Below are positions 6,351 to 13,042 of a stretch of 14,573 nucleotides of DNA, one piece after another; the stretch's first letter is position 1; each line of letters starts with the position of its first letter. The notes under the pieces were generated by a model. The model was not told the origin of the DNA and made no database searches. It saw only the letters and a list, made by a program, of their open reading frames with translations. This DNA is from Candidatus Methylomirabilota bacterium (lineage in GTDB: Bacteria > Methylomirabilota > Methylomirabilia > Methylomirabilales > JACPAU01), in contig JAHFDC010000005.1 in the NCBI GenBank assembly GCA_023249205.1, forward strand, positions 1 to 14,573, in the 5' to 3' direction. A program made the position numbers and the translations under genes.

Positions 6351-7195
6351 CGCGCCGCCTCGCGCGCCGGCCCCGCGTCCACCCGTCCGAGGGCGCGCCG
6401 GCCCAAAAAGACCGCGAGATTGTACATCACGTAGCACTCGACGGCAAAGGGCCCGAACCCGAGGTAGCCCGCCACCGGCATCTCGAAGATCTTCCACTCG
6501 GCCGTAATGGGAACGGTGTAGTGCCACTTGGCCGTGGCCCAGTAATTCCAGAACTCCCAGAAGGCCCCGCAGATGGTCCCGCCCACGAACCAGCACCAGA
6601 AGGTCTGGACCTTTCCCTCCCGGAGATCCCCCAGGAGGGAGGGAGCGCCCAGCCGGCGGTTCAGGGGGTCGCACAGGAAGATGAACCCCGCCCAGACCAG
6701 GCCGAACAGGTAGGGAGAGGGGAAGAGGATCGGGTAGAGCAGCAGGGCGGCGCCGAGGGCGAGGAGGGCCCCTTCGGCCCTGAAGGAGAGAAACACGGGG
6801 CGGATGCGCCAGGTGGCGAAGGCGCCGTGGGCTTCAAGCAGGTCCGCGGTCTCCCGCAGGGCGGGGACGATCGTGGCAAAGGCCCAGGCGTACCCCAGGA
6901 GGAGCAGCGGCCAGGGCTCGGGCAGGCTCACGTAGTACCAGTTCTTCAGGAGGAGGTTGTAGCCCTCGAAGATGAGCCACGCGCCGATGGAGAAGGGGAT
7001 GAGCAGGGGCAGCTCGTGCCGTCCCGTGCTCAGGAGCGACCTCCCCCGCCTGGCGAAGACCCAGCCGTCGGCGAAGAGGATGTACCCGGTCCAGACGACC
7101 GGCGTGAAGTACGTCCCGATGAGGGGGGCGTCGCCGAAGAGGAGGGCCTCCGCAGCGAGGATGACGGCGAGGCCGGTCCACCCGTAGGCAAGCAT
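6347..7195 (-). CDS. Polytopic integral membrane protein, unknown function
   Basis: A 282-residue protein with about seven to eight hydrophobic segments (roughly residues 5-25, 28-46, 62-80, 92-112, 135-155, 160-178, 200-220 and 250-272), rich in Trp, Tyr and Phe. The C-terminal third is striking: TFWCWFVGGTICGAFWEFWNYW, written in part here, is followed by KWHYTVP and FEMPVAGYLGFGPFAVEC, with acidic residues inside or beside membrane segments. Intramembrane Glu and aromatic residues recall small membrane enzymes such as lycopene-cyclase-domain proteins, but the match is too loose to name one. The ATG at 7195 has CGGAG about 8 nt upstream. It is the first gene of the coupled block and overlaps the ThiO-like gene by 4 bp, so it is likely to act in the same process. 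Confidence 0.75.
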   Translation of the reverse strand: MLAYGWTGLAVILAAEALLFGDAPLIGTYFTPVVWTGYILFADGWVFARRGRSLLSTGRHELPLLIPFSIGAWLIFEGYNLLLKNWYYVSLPEPWPLLLLGYAWAFATIVPALRETADLLEAHGAFATWRIRPVFLSFRAEGALLALGAALLLYPILFPSPYLFGLVWAGFIFLCDPLNRRLGAPSLLGDLREGKVQTFWCWFVGGTICGAFWEFWNYWATAKWHYTVPITAEWKIFEMPVAGYLGFGPFAVECYVMYNLAVFLGRRALGRVDAGPAREAAR

Positions 7196-7405
7196 GGCCC
7201 TACTCCGGACGCGCGGTTCCCCGCAGCCAGCCGCCCGCGGCCCAGCGCTCCGCCGGCCAGGTCAGCCAGTCGCAGAGGGCGGCAAAAACGGGGTGGGAGG
7301 TCCCCATGCTCGTGGTGGACGCGGAAGCGGTGGAGGCGGCGGACAGCCGGGGGGGTCGAGCAGCCATTCAGCAGGGGTCAGGGGGCGCCCTGCCGGCAGG
7401 ATAGG
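7196..7405 (-). other. Spacer with a 35-codon ORF (possible methyltransferase remnant or leader)
   Basis: Between slipin and the membrane-protein gene lies a 210-bp gap. It contains a minus-strand ORF (7307-7200, 35 codons) whose start reads MGTSHPVFAALCDWLTWPAE and whose TAG lies 4 nt before the ATG of the membrane gene. The beginning resembles the N-terminus of small class I SAM-dependent methyltransferases (HPLFARLYD...PAER pattern), but no SAM-binding motif follows. No good ribosome-binding site precedes it. It could be a truncated remnant or an upstream leader peptide; I cannot decide between them. Confidence 0.3.
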
Positions 7406-8212
7406 CTACCCCTTCGCGGAGCGGTCTTCGCCCGGGCGCGCCGCCATGAAGCTCGCCAGGAGGTCAATCGGGAGCGGGAAGATGATGGTAGAGTTTTTCT
7501 CGGTCCCGATCTCCGTCAGGGTCTGGAGGTAGCGGAGCTGGATGGCGATCGGCTGAGTGGCGATGACGCCGGCCGCCTGGGCCAGCTTCTCGGAGGCCTG
7601 CAGCTCCCCCTCGGCGTGGATGATCTTTGCCCGCTTCTCCCGCTCCGCCTCCGCCTGCCGGGCCATGGCCCGCTGCATCTCCACCGGCAGGTCCACGTGC
7701 TTCACCTCCACTGCCGTCACCTTCACCCCCCAGGGGTCGGTGTGCTCATCAATGATGCGCTGCAGTTGCTGGTTGATCTTGTCCCGCTGGGCCAGCAGCT
7801 CGTCCAGCTCCGATTGGCCCAGGACGCTCCGGAGGGTGGTCTGGGAGATCTGGGAGGTGGCGTAGAGGTAGTCCTCCACGTTCAGGACCGCCTTCTCGGG
7901 GTGGATCACATTGAAGAAGATGACCGCGTTCACCTTGGCCGAGACGTTGTCCTTGGTGATCACGTCCTGGGCCGGGACATCCATGGCCACCGTCCGGAGG
8001 CTCACCCGGATGAGCCTGTCAATCATCGGAAGGAGGAGGATCAGCCCGGTCCCCCCCTTCCCGTAGATCGGCTTCCGGACCCGCCCGAGGCGCAGGACCA
8101 CCGCCCGCTCCCACTCCGGCAGAACCCTGAACGCGCTGAAGAGAAAATAGGCGGCCAGGATGACGAAAATGATTCCCACGATGCCGATATTCAAGATGTT
8201 GAATGGTGACAT
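7406..8212 (-). CDS. Slipin, SPFH/band 7 (stomatin-like) membrane protein
   Basis: A 268-residue protein with one N-terminal membrane segment (about 8-28) followed by a band 7 domain: [35 protein letters not shown], then [21 protein letters not shown] and [20 protein letters not shown]. After VEVKHVDLP comes a charged Glu/Arg/Ala-rich helix (about 180-220) expected to be coiled coil. Slipins oligomerise at the inner membrane and organise microdomains or scaffold proteases. The ATG at 8212 has GGGGAG about 6 nt upstream. The gene lies 30 bp after NfeD, the classical partner of slipin, whose protease cleaves the hydrophobic C-terminal region of stomatin-like proteins in Pyrococcus. The C-terminus here contains [18 protein letters not shown], a matching hydrophobic segment. 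Confidence 0.95.
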   Translation of the reverse strand: MSPFNILNIGIVGIIFVILAAYFLFSAFRVLPEWERAVVLRLGRVRKPIYGKGGTGLILLLPMIDRLIRVSLRTVAMDVPAQDVITKDNVSAKVNAVIFFNVIHPEKAVLNVEDYLYATSQISQTTLRSVLGQSELDELLAQRDKINQQLQRIIDEHTDPWGVKVTAVEVKHVDLPVEMQRAMARQAEAEREKRAKIIHAEGELQASEKLAQAAGVIATQPIAIQLRYLQTLTEIGTEKNSTIIFPLPIDLLASFMAARPGEDRSAKG

Positions 8213-8242
8213 CCCCGCTCCCCTCGTAGCGCCGCGGGCGCT

Positions 8243-9580
8243 TCAGCCGGCTGCGGGCGCGCCCGGCCGGGCGGCCGCGGCGGCAGGCTCGGCCTTTGCC
8301 TTTTCCACCTTGAGCTTCAGGCCGTCAATCGCCACCACCTGTACCGCCTCCCCCACCTCCACCGCCTCGGAGGCCTCGGCGCTCCAGATGGCCCCCTGGA
8401 CGAAGACCAGGCCGCCCGGGGAGAGGCGCGTCCGGGCCACACCGACCGTCCCCAGCAACCCTTCCTTCCCCGTCTGGGGACGTCCCCGCTGGGCCCGGAC
8501 GGCGGCCCCCACCAGCAACACAAAGAAGGCCGCAGTGGCCGCCGTCGCCCCCAGGATCGCGGAGATCGAGATGCGCATGTACGGGACGGGCGTGTCAATG
8601 AGCATGATGGAGCCCAGGAGCATGGAGGCGATGCCCCCCAGGGTGAGGATCCCGTGAGAGATAACCATCGTCTCGGCAATGAACAGGATGACTCCCAGCA
8701 GGATCAGGAGGAGGCCGGCGTAGTTGATGGGGAGGGTCTGGAAGGCGTAGAAGGCCAGAATGAGGCAGATCCCGCCCAGGATCCCGGGGAGGATGGCGCC
8801 GGGCGTGCTGAACTCGAAGTAGAGGCCGGCCAGCCCGAGGAGCAGCAGGATGTAGGCGATGGTGGGGTCGGAGATCACCTGCAGGACCCGGTCCCGGAGG
8901 GAAGGCTCGATCCGGACGAGGGGGGCCCCCTTTGTCCTGAGGATCACGGGCCCCGAGGGGACCGCCACCTTCCGGCCGTCAATCCTGGCCAGCAGGTCCT
9001 CCAGCCGCCCGCTGACCAGGTCAATGACCCCGAGGCGCAACGCCTCGTTCTCGGTGGCGGAGACGCTCTTGCGGACCGCGTCCTCCGCCCACTTCACGTT
9101 GCGCCCCCGCTTCTCGGCGAGGCTCCGGATGTAGGCGGCGGCGTCGTTCGTCACTTTCAGGGCCATTTCCTTGTCCATCTCCCCCCCCATGGCGACGGGG
9201 TGAGCCGCCCCGATGTTGGTGCCGGGGGCCATGGCGGCCACGTGGGCGGCGAGCGTGATGAAGGCGCCGGCGGAGGCGGCCCGGGCGCCGCTCGGGGAGA
9301 CGTAGACGACGGTGGGGACCTCGGAGGACATCATCTCCTTGATGATGGCCCGCATGGAGATGTCCAGGCCGCCGGGGGTATCCAGCTCGATGACGAGGGC
9401 GACCGCCCGCTCCCGCTGGGCGCGCTCGAGGCTCGTGCTGACGAGCTGGGCCGCGCTCGCGGTAATGACCCCTTCCAGCCGGACTACCTGGACCGGCCGG
9501 GTGGTCTCGGGAGCCTGGGCGGCTGCGGCGGTCAGGGCGAAAAGCGCACCCAGGGCCGCCGCGAGGAGCGGGCGACGCAT
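8243..9580 (-). CDS. nfeD: NfeD-family membrane protease (long form)
   Basis: A 445-residue protein with a signal peptide (about 1-22, ending AAAQA), then a ClpP/SppA-class serine protease domain. That domain holds VVRLEGVI, LVIELDTPGG, and the Ser nucleophile in RAASAGAFI (Ser103), with a Lys in ALKVTND (about Lys142) matching the Ser-Lys dyad spacing of Pyrococcus PH1510. Residues about 225-360 hold several membrane segments (IAYILLLLGLAGLYFEF, GILGGICLILAFYAF, YAGLLLILLGVILFIAE and others). The C-terminal part about 375-430 (GTVGVARTRLSPGGLVFVQG...) is the NfeD OB-fold domain. The tail is Ala-rich. It lies 9 bp after the metalloenzyme gene and 30 bp before slipin. It probably takes part in membrane quality control. 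Confidence 0.95.
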   Translation of the reverse strand: MRRPLLAAALGALFALTAAAAQAPETTRPVQVVRLEGVITASAAQLVSTSLERAQRERAVALVIELDTPGGLDISMRAIIKEMMSSEVPTVVYVSPSGARAASAGAFITLAAHVAAMAPGTNIGAAHPVAMGGEMDKEMALKVTNDAAAYIRSLAEKRGRNVKWAEDAVRKSVSATENEALRLGVIDLVSGRLEDLLARIDGRKVAVPSGPVILRTKGAPLVRIEPSLRDRVLQVISDPTIAYILLLLGLAGLYFEFSTPGAILPGILGGICLILAFYAFQTLPINYAGLLLILLGVILFIAETMVISHGILTLGGIASMLLGSIMLIDTPVPYMRISISAILGATAATAAFFVLLVGAAVRAQRGRPQTGKEGLLGTVGVARTRLSPGGLVFVQGAIWSAEASEAVEVGEAVQVVAIDGLKLKVEKAKAEPAAAAARPGAPAAG

Positions 9581-9589
9581 GAAATGAGC

Positions 9590-10510
9590 CTAGTCCTTTT
9601 CGGGGGGATTGGCAAGCGTCCCGACTCCTCCCACCCGCAGGTGAGCCAGGACCGCCGGGGCGAGGTCCGCGATGGTCCGGATCCGGCGCGCGAAGGCCTC
9701 GGCACCCACCCCCCAGATCATCGTGGGGACGGGGTGTGCCGTGTGGGTCTTGCGGGAGAGGTCCTCCAGGTTCCCATGGTCACTCCCCACCACCACGAGG
9801 TCGCGGCTGCGATCGGTCCCGTCCAGGGCCGCCGTCAGAAAGGCGTCCAGGTCCTCGAGCAGGCGCAGCGCCCGGGGGAAGTCCTGGGCGTGGCCGCAGA
9901 GGTCGGTCTGGAAGTACTCGAACATGGTGAAGTCATGGCGGGCCGCAAGGGCCGCGAGGCGGGCCCCCGCCTCGGCCGGGCTGAGGAGGGGAAGGTCGTA
10001 GCCCTGGCCCACCAGGATGGCGTTGGTGAAGTCCTGGTAGAGGGCCTCCCCTCGCCTGAGGTGCTCCAGCGTCCGGAGGGGCATGCCGGCCTTGCGCTGC
10101 GCCACCGTCGTCACCGAGGGAAAGCGGAGCCGGCGGGCATCCTGGAAGAAGCGGGGGGTGTAGGCGTTGGCGAAGGCAGGCCGGAGCCCCGCCGCGATCA
10201 GGCGGGCAAAGATGGAGTGACTCTCGAGCAATTCCGCCAGCCGCCGCGTGCAGTAGCCATTGATGTGGCGCCCGGCGAGGAACGGGGCGTTCTTGCCGGT
10301 GAGTATGGCGGTCTGCCCCGTGGCGCTCTGCGGGAGGCCGGGGACCCCCAGCGTGGCGTCGGTCGCCACGACCATCCGCCCGTCCAGCCCTGGGGGAGGG
10401 AGGGAGCCTGCCAGACGGAACCAGCGAGTGCGGGAAGCGGCCAGGGGGTTGACCGTCGGGTCATCTGGCCCCAGGCCCAGTCCATCAATGAAGAGAAACA
10501 GCACGCTCAT
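9590..10510 (-). CDS. Alkaline-phosphatase/iPGM-superfamily metalloenzyme
   Basis: A 306-residue protein with the metal-site motifs of the phosphopentomutase/cofactor-independent phosphoglycerate mutase superfamily. These are FLFIDGLGLG with Asp9, LPQSATGQTAILTG in the nucleophile position (Ser62 or Thr64), TDLCGHAQD, VVGSDHGNLED and a later His in HTAHPVPTMIW. It is far shorter than iPGM (about 510 residues) and lacks room for the inserted transferase domain, so glycolytic mutase activity is not supported; phosphatase or phosphotransfer on a small substrate is more likely. No signal peptide is seen, so it is cytoplasmic. The ATG at 10510 has no strong ribosome-binding site. The gene lies 64 bp after the DUF3047 gene and 9 bp before nfeD. 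Confidence 0.82.
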   Translation of the reverse strand: MSVLFLFIDGLGLGPDDPTVNPLAASRTRWFRLAGSLPPPGLDGRMVVATDATLGVPGLPQSATGQTAILTGKNAPFLAGRHINGYCTRRLAELLESHSIFARLIAAGLRPAFANAYTPRFFQDARRLRFPSVTTVAQRKAGMPLRTLEHLRRGEALYQDFTNAILVGQGYDLPLLSPAEAGARLAALAARHDFTMFEYFQTDLCGHAQDFPRALRLLEDLDAFLTAALDGTDRSRDLVVVGSDHGNLEDLSRKTHTAHPVPTMIWGVGAEAFARRIRTIADLAPAVLAHLRVGGVGTLANPPEKD

Positions 10511-10574
10511 GGGGGAGCGCCAACACGCGTTGACGTGCCCGGAGGATACCGGCGGGGGGGGAGCCTGTAAAGGC

Positions 10575-11480
10575 CTACTGGTCGGAGAGGGCGAGCGGTC
10601 GGAGAGGGCGAGCGGTCGCCTGCAGGAGGCTCGCCGCGTTCTTGGGGGGCGTCGGCGCGAAGCGGATCGGGCCGAACCAGGATACGGCCCGCGAGCGCGT
10701 GTGCTGGGAATTGATCACGAGGGAGACCTTGCCCACCCGGGGCGGCTCCTCGCCGAAGAGGCGTCGGTAATCCTCCAGGATATTTCGGGTCATCTCGATC
10801 CAGCGACCCGCCTTCGCCGGGCCGCTCTCCACCACCATGATCCTGGCGAGGGGAGTGTTGACGCTGACGAGACTGCTGCCCGCGGGCGCGGTGGCATCCC
10901 AGACGTAGCCCAGGATCCGGCTCCTGAACATGGCCGGGAACCTGGGGAACACGATGTACAGTTGGGCCGCCTGGTCGTCCGTCTCGCGGCGGCGGACGTC
11001 CCCCCCCTCCGGGAGCACGTCCACCCGCCAGGTCCACGTGAGGTACGGGAATTCCGCCAGGTCCATCTCCACGTCACGGTGCAAGGCGAACGAACTCGCT
11101 TCGCTCTCGAGCCGGACCACGCCGGTCCCCCCCACCTCGTCCACCCGGAAGCGGGCCGTGCCGGCGAATTCCTGGACCTTCCAGTCCTCCGGCGGGGCCG
11201 CCTGGTCCGGCCCCGAGACAAACGCCAGGGAGAGTTCGAGAGCCTCCGGGAAGGAGGAATCCGGCGCGGGCGGCAACGCGGCCCCGTTCCCGCCAGGGGC
11301 GCCCGCCCCCTCCGGAGCCGGGGAAGCCGTGCGACCGTTCCCCCTGCCCTCCTCGCTCTCGGTGACCTTGGGAGGAAAGCCCAGGATTACCAGAAGGAGC
11401 AGGACAAGCGCGCCCAGCCTCAGGAGACCGGGGCAAGACCCGTCACGTGTGTGGACGGAATTCGGCCGCCAGACGATCAT
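10575..11480 (-). CDS. DUF3047 family protein, membrane-anchored or secreted
   Basis: A 301-residue protein from the ATG at 11480. Residues about 16-31 (LRLGALVLLLLVILGF) form a membrane anchor or signal sequence, followed by a low-complexity Gly/Pro/Ala/Glu linker to about residue 75. The DUF3047 region follows, with ARFRVDEV, FPYLTWTWRVDVLPEGGD, DDQAAQLYIVFP, ILGYVWDATAPAG, VVESG...GRWIEMTRNILEDYRRLFGEEPP as recognisable pieces (the last split by a variable stretch), and WFGPIRF at the end. It resembles a periplasmic beta-sandwich domain with unknown ligand. The start is uncertain: an upstream in-frame TTG at 11498 would add six residues, and neither start has a strong ribosome-binding site. 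A 17-bp tandem duplication lies at its 3' end. It follows mazG by 42 bp. Confidence 0.82.
   Translation of the reverse strand: MIVWRPNSVHTRDGSCPGLLRLGALVLLLLVILGFPPKVTESEEGRGNGRTASPAPEGAGAPGGNGAALPPAPDSSFPEALELSLAFVSGPDQAAPPEDWKVQEFAGTARFRVDEVGGTGVVRLESEASSFALHRDVEMDLAEFPYLTWTWRVDVLPEGGDVRRRETDDQAAQLYIVFPRFPAMFRSRILGYVWDATAPAGSSLVSVNTPLARIMVVESGPAKAGRWIEMTRNILEDYRRLFGEEPPRVGKVSLVINSQHTRSRAVSWFGPIRFAPTPPKNAASLLQATARPLRPLALSDQ
10581..10614. repeat. Two direct copies of a 17-bp unit
   Basis: The unit GTCGGAGAGGGCGAGCG occurs twice in tandem (10581-10597, 10598-10614), with the first four bases repeated again. It lies at the 3' end of the DUF3047 gene. Because 17 is not a multiple of 3, the two copies are read in different frames (ARPLRP, then LALSD), so the duplication changed the C-terminal residues and stop. 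Confidence 0.9.
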
Positions 11481-11522
11481 GCCCCGCAGGGGGTGCAAGG
11501 CCCATTCCAGGCCTCGCCACCC

Positions 11523-12341
11523 CTACGGGGCGAGCCGCTCGTCCCGCTCCGCCTCGAGGCGCTTCGCCTCCTCCCACAGGAGGTCCATCTCCTCCAGGGT
11601 GCTCTCGCGGGGGATCCTGCCCCGCTTCGCCAGGGCTCCCTCGATGTAGTGGAACCGGCGGAGAAAGCGCTCCGTTGCGGCCGTGAGAACCATCTCGGGG
11701 TTGACGCCCACAAATCGCGACAGGTTCACGAGGCCGAAGAGCAGGTCCCCGAATTCCCATTCGACGCGCGCCGCCTCCCCGGCTGCCAATGCGCTCCGCA
11801 GCTCCGACCACTCCTCCTCCACCTTCTTGAGCACGGGGGCGATCGCCGGCCAGTCGAACCCCGCCCGGGACGCCTTCTCCTGCAGCCGGTGGGCCCGCAG
11901 GAGGGCCGGTAACGTCTGCGGGACCCCGGCGAGAGCGGAGGCCGGCTCCCCGTTCACCTGCCGTTCGTGCTGCTTGATGGCCTCCCAGCGGGCGAGGACC
12001 TCGTCGGCGGTCCTGGCCTCCCCCGTCCCGAAGACGTGGGGGTGGCGGCGGACGAGCTTCCCCGTGATCCCCTTCACGACATCCCCGATGGTGAACTCCC
12101 CCGCCTCCGCCGCCATCTGGGCGTGGAACACGACCTGGAGGAGAAGGTCGCCCAGCTCCTCCCGGAGACGGGCCGCCTTCCCCTCTCCGATCGCCTCCAG
12201 GACCTCGTACGTCTCCTCCAGCAGGTACGGGGCGATAGAGGACGGGCTCTGCTCCCGGTCCCAGGGACAGCCGCCCGGCCCCCGCAGGCGGGCCATGATG
12301 GCCACCAGCTCGGCGAACAGCGGGCCCGGCTCCTGCGGCAT
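11523..12341 (-). CDS. mazG: MazG nucleoside triphosphate pyrophosphohydrolase
   Basis: A 272-residue protein close to the usual length of E. coli MazG. It has two tandem MazG domains. The first holds GGCPWDREQ, then the metal-binding EETYEVLEAI and EELGDLLLQVVFHA (the EExxE...ExxD pattern). The second, near residues 180-225, holds EEEWSEL and EFGDLLFGLVNLSRF. The connecting FGTGEA..ADEVLARWEAIK segment is also typical. MazG hydrolyses nucleoside triphosphates to monophosphate and pyrophosphate, clearing noncanonical nucleotides and affecting ppGpp signalling. The ATG at 12341 is chosen because GGAGG lies 5-6 nt upstream; reading further upstream gives Arg-rich nonsense and passes through the divergent promoter region. 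It heads the long minus-strand run. Confidence 0.97.
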   Translation of the reverse strand: MPQEPGPLFAELVAIMARLRGPGGCPWDREQSPSSIAPYLLEETYEVLEAIGEGKAARLREELGDLLLQVVFHAQMAAEAGEFTIGDVVKGITGKLVRRHPHVFGTGEARTADEVLARWEAIKQHERQVNGEPASALAGVPQTLPALLRAHRLQEKASRAGFDWPAIAPVLKKVEEEWSELRSALAAGEAARVEWEFGDLLFGLVNLSRFVGVNPEMVLTAATERFLRRFHYIEGALAKRGRIPRESTLEEMDLLWEEAKRLEAERDERLAP

Positions 12342-12381
12342 GCGCGCCTCCGCCCGCCCCCTCCGTGGCGCGGGTCGGCGG

Positions 12382-12410
12382 ATTATAGCGCGCGCGCCTC
12401 CCCGGCGGAA
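12382..12410 (-). promoter_or_regulatory. Probable mazG promoter
   Basis: A perfect -10 hexamer TATAAT lies on the minus strand at 12387-12382, about 40 nt before the mazG start codon, with a weak -35 TTCCGC (12410-12405) at 17-bp spacing. A TATAAT is rare by chance in sequence this GC-rich. It runs back-to-back with the fur promoter. Confidence 0.55.
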
Positions 12411-12425
12411 GGGGCGCGACCCCCC

Positions 12426-12454
12426 TTGACAGACCGCCGGGGTACCGCTAGAAT
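12426..12454 (+). promoter_or_regulatory. Sigma70 promoter of the Fur-family gene
   Basis: TTGACA (12426-12431), a 17-bp spacer and TAGAAT (12449-12454) form a near-consensus sigma70 promoter, predicting transcription start at about 12461. The start point falls inside the palindrome described next. Confidence 0.85.
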
Positions 12455-12459
12455 CGCAC

Positions 12460-12476
12460 ATGAAAAACTTTTTCAT
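12460..12476. promoter_or_regulatory. Perfect 8-1-8 palindrome, likely Fur-family operator
   Basis: ATGAAAAACTTTTTCAT is a perfect inverted repeat with a single central base. Its inner TGAAAAA-C-TTTTTCA has the 7-1-7 spacing of Fur-family boxes. It is the most A/T-rich spot in the neighbourhood and sits at the predicted transcription start, between the -10 and the ribosome-binding site, where a bound repressor would block transcription. Autoregulation is inferred. A one-base loop makes an RNA hairpin unlikely, which favours a protein-binding site. Confidence 0.7.
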
Positions 12477-12488
12477 CTAGGAGGACCG

Positions 12489-12983
12489 GTGACGAGCGAA
12501 GCGGTGCCGGGAGGGGAGCGGCTGCGGGCCGGGGGGGTCAGGCTCACTCGACAGAGAGCCGCCGTCCTGGCCGTGATCGAGGGGAGCCAGGGGCACCTGG
12601 GGGTTCGGGAGGTGCTCGCGGCGGTCCGCAAAGGCCGCCGCCGGATCGGACTGACCACCGTCTACCGGACGCTGGAAGTGCTCGCGTCCCTGAACCTCAT
12701 CCGCAAGGTCCACCTGCGGGACGGCTGCCAGCGGTACGCGAGAGCGGGGGCCGGGCACGGCCACCACCTGATCTGCTCCCGGTGCGGGCGCGTGGTGGAG
12801 TTCAGCGACTGCCGCCTGGGGGCCCTGATCCAGAGCGTGGCCGACCGGACGCAGTTTACGATCGAGGATCACTGGTTGGAACTCTTCGGCCGCTGCAAGG
12901 GATGCCGGAACGGCCGAGGCCGCATGCGGCGGCGGAGCGGGTTCAGAGAGACGGGAACTCGCCCGGGTCCCGCGGCGCCATAG
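12489..12983 (+). CDS. Fur-family metal-responsive transcriptional repressor
   Basis: A 164-residue regulator. The N-terminal winged helix holds VRLTRQRAAVLAVI and the recognition-helix region IGLTTVYRTLEVL. The dimerisation/metal domain has GHGHHLICSRCGRVVEF with Cys96/Cys99, and the second pair Cys136/Cys139 in GRCKGC, giving the usual structural zinc site; His90, His92, His93 and Glu104 are candidates for the sensing site. An extra Cys80 and Cys108 are present. The metal (iron, zinc or manganese) cannot be told from sequence, but the ZIP importer 59 bp downstream suggests Zur-like or Mn/Fe import control. The GTG start at 12489 is favoured by AGGAGG (12479-12484) 4 nt upstream. The basic C-terminal tail of about 24 residues is longer than usual. 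Confidence 0.93.
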   Translation: MTSEAVPGGERLRAGGVRLTRQRAAVLAVIEGSQGHLGVREVLAAVRKGRRRIGLTTVYRTLEVLASLNLIRKVHLRDGCQRYARAGAGHGHHLICSRCGRVVEFSDCRLGALIQSVADRTQFTIEDHWLELFGRCKGCRNGRGRMRRRSGFRETGTRPGPAAP

Positions 12984-13042
12984 GCGCGTCCCGTTGCTCC
13001 GGGCCGGCACGCGCGTCGCATCACGCCCGGGGAGGCAGCACG

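Noticed and set aside
6351..6674. Upstream extension of the ThiO-like gene to 6674
   Set aside because: The added residues are the out-of-frame reading of the membrane-protein gene; the Rossmann motif begins just after the GTG at 6350.
8654..10570. 638-codon plus-strand open frame
   Set aside because: It lies antisense to nfeD and the metalloenzyme, is rich in Gly/Glu/Asp/Arg and has no recognisable domain; a typical antisense frame in high-GC DNA.
12342..12476. Upstream extension of mazG to an ATG at 12476 (MKKFF...)
   Set aside because: It would run through the fur promoter and operator, the translation is unlike MazG N-termini, and the ATG at 12341 has a proper GGAGG.
12460..12476. The palindrome as a transcription terminator or RNA hairpin
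   Set aside because: A one-base loop is too short for a stable RNA hairpin, and the position at the start of the transcription unit favours an operator.
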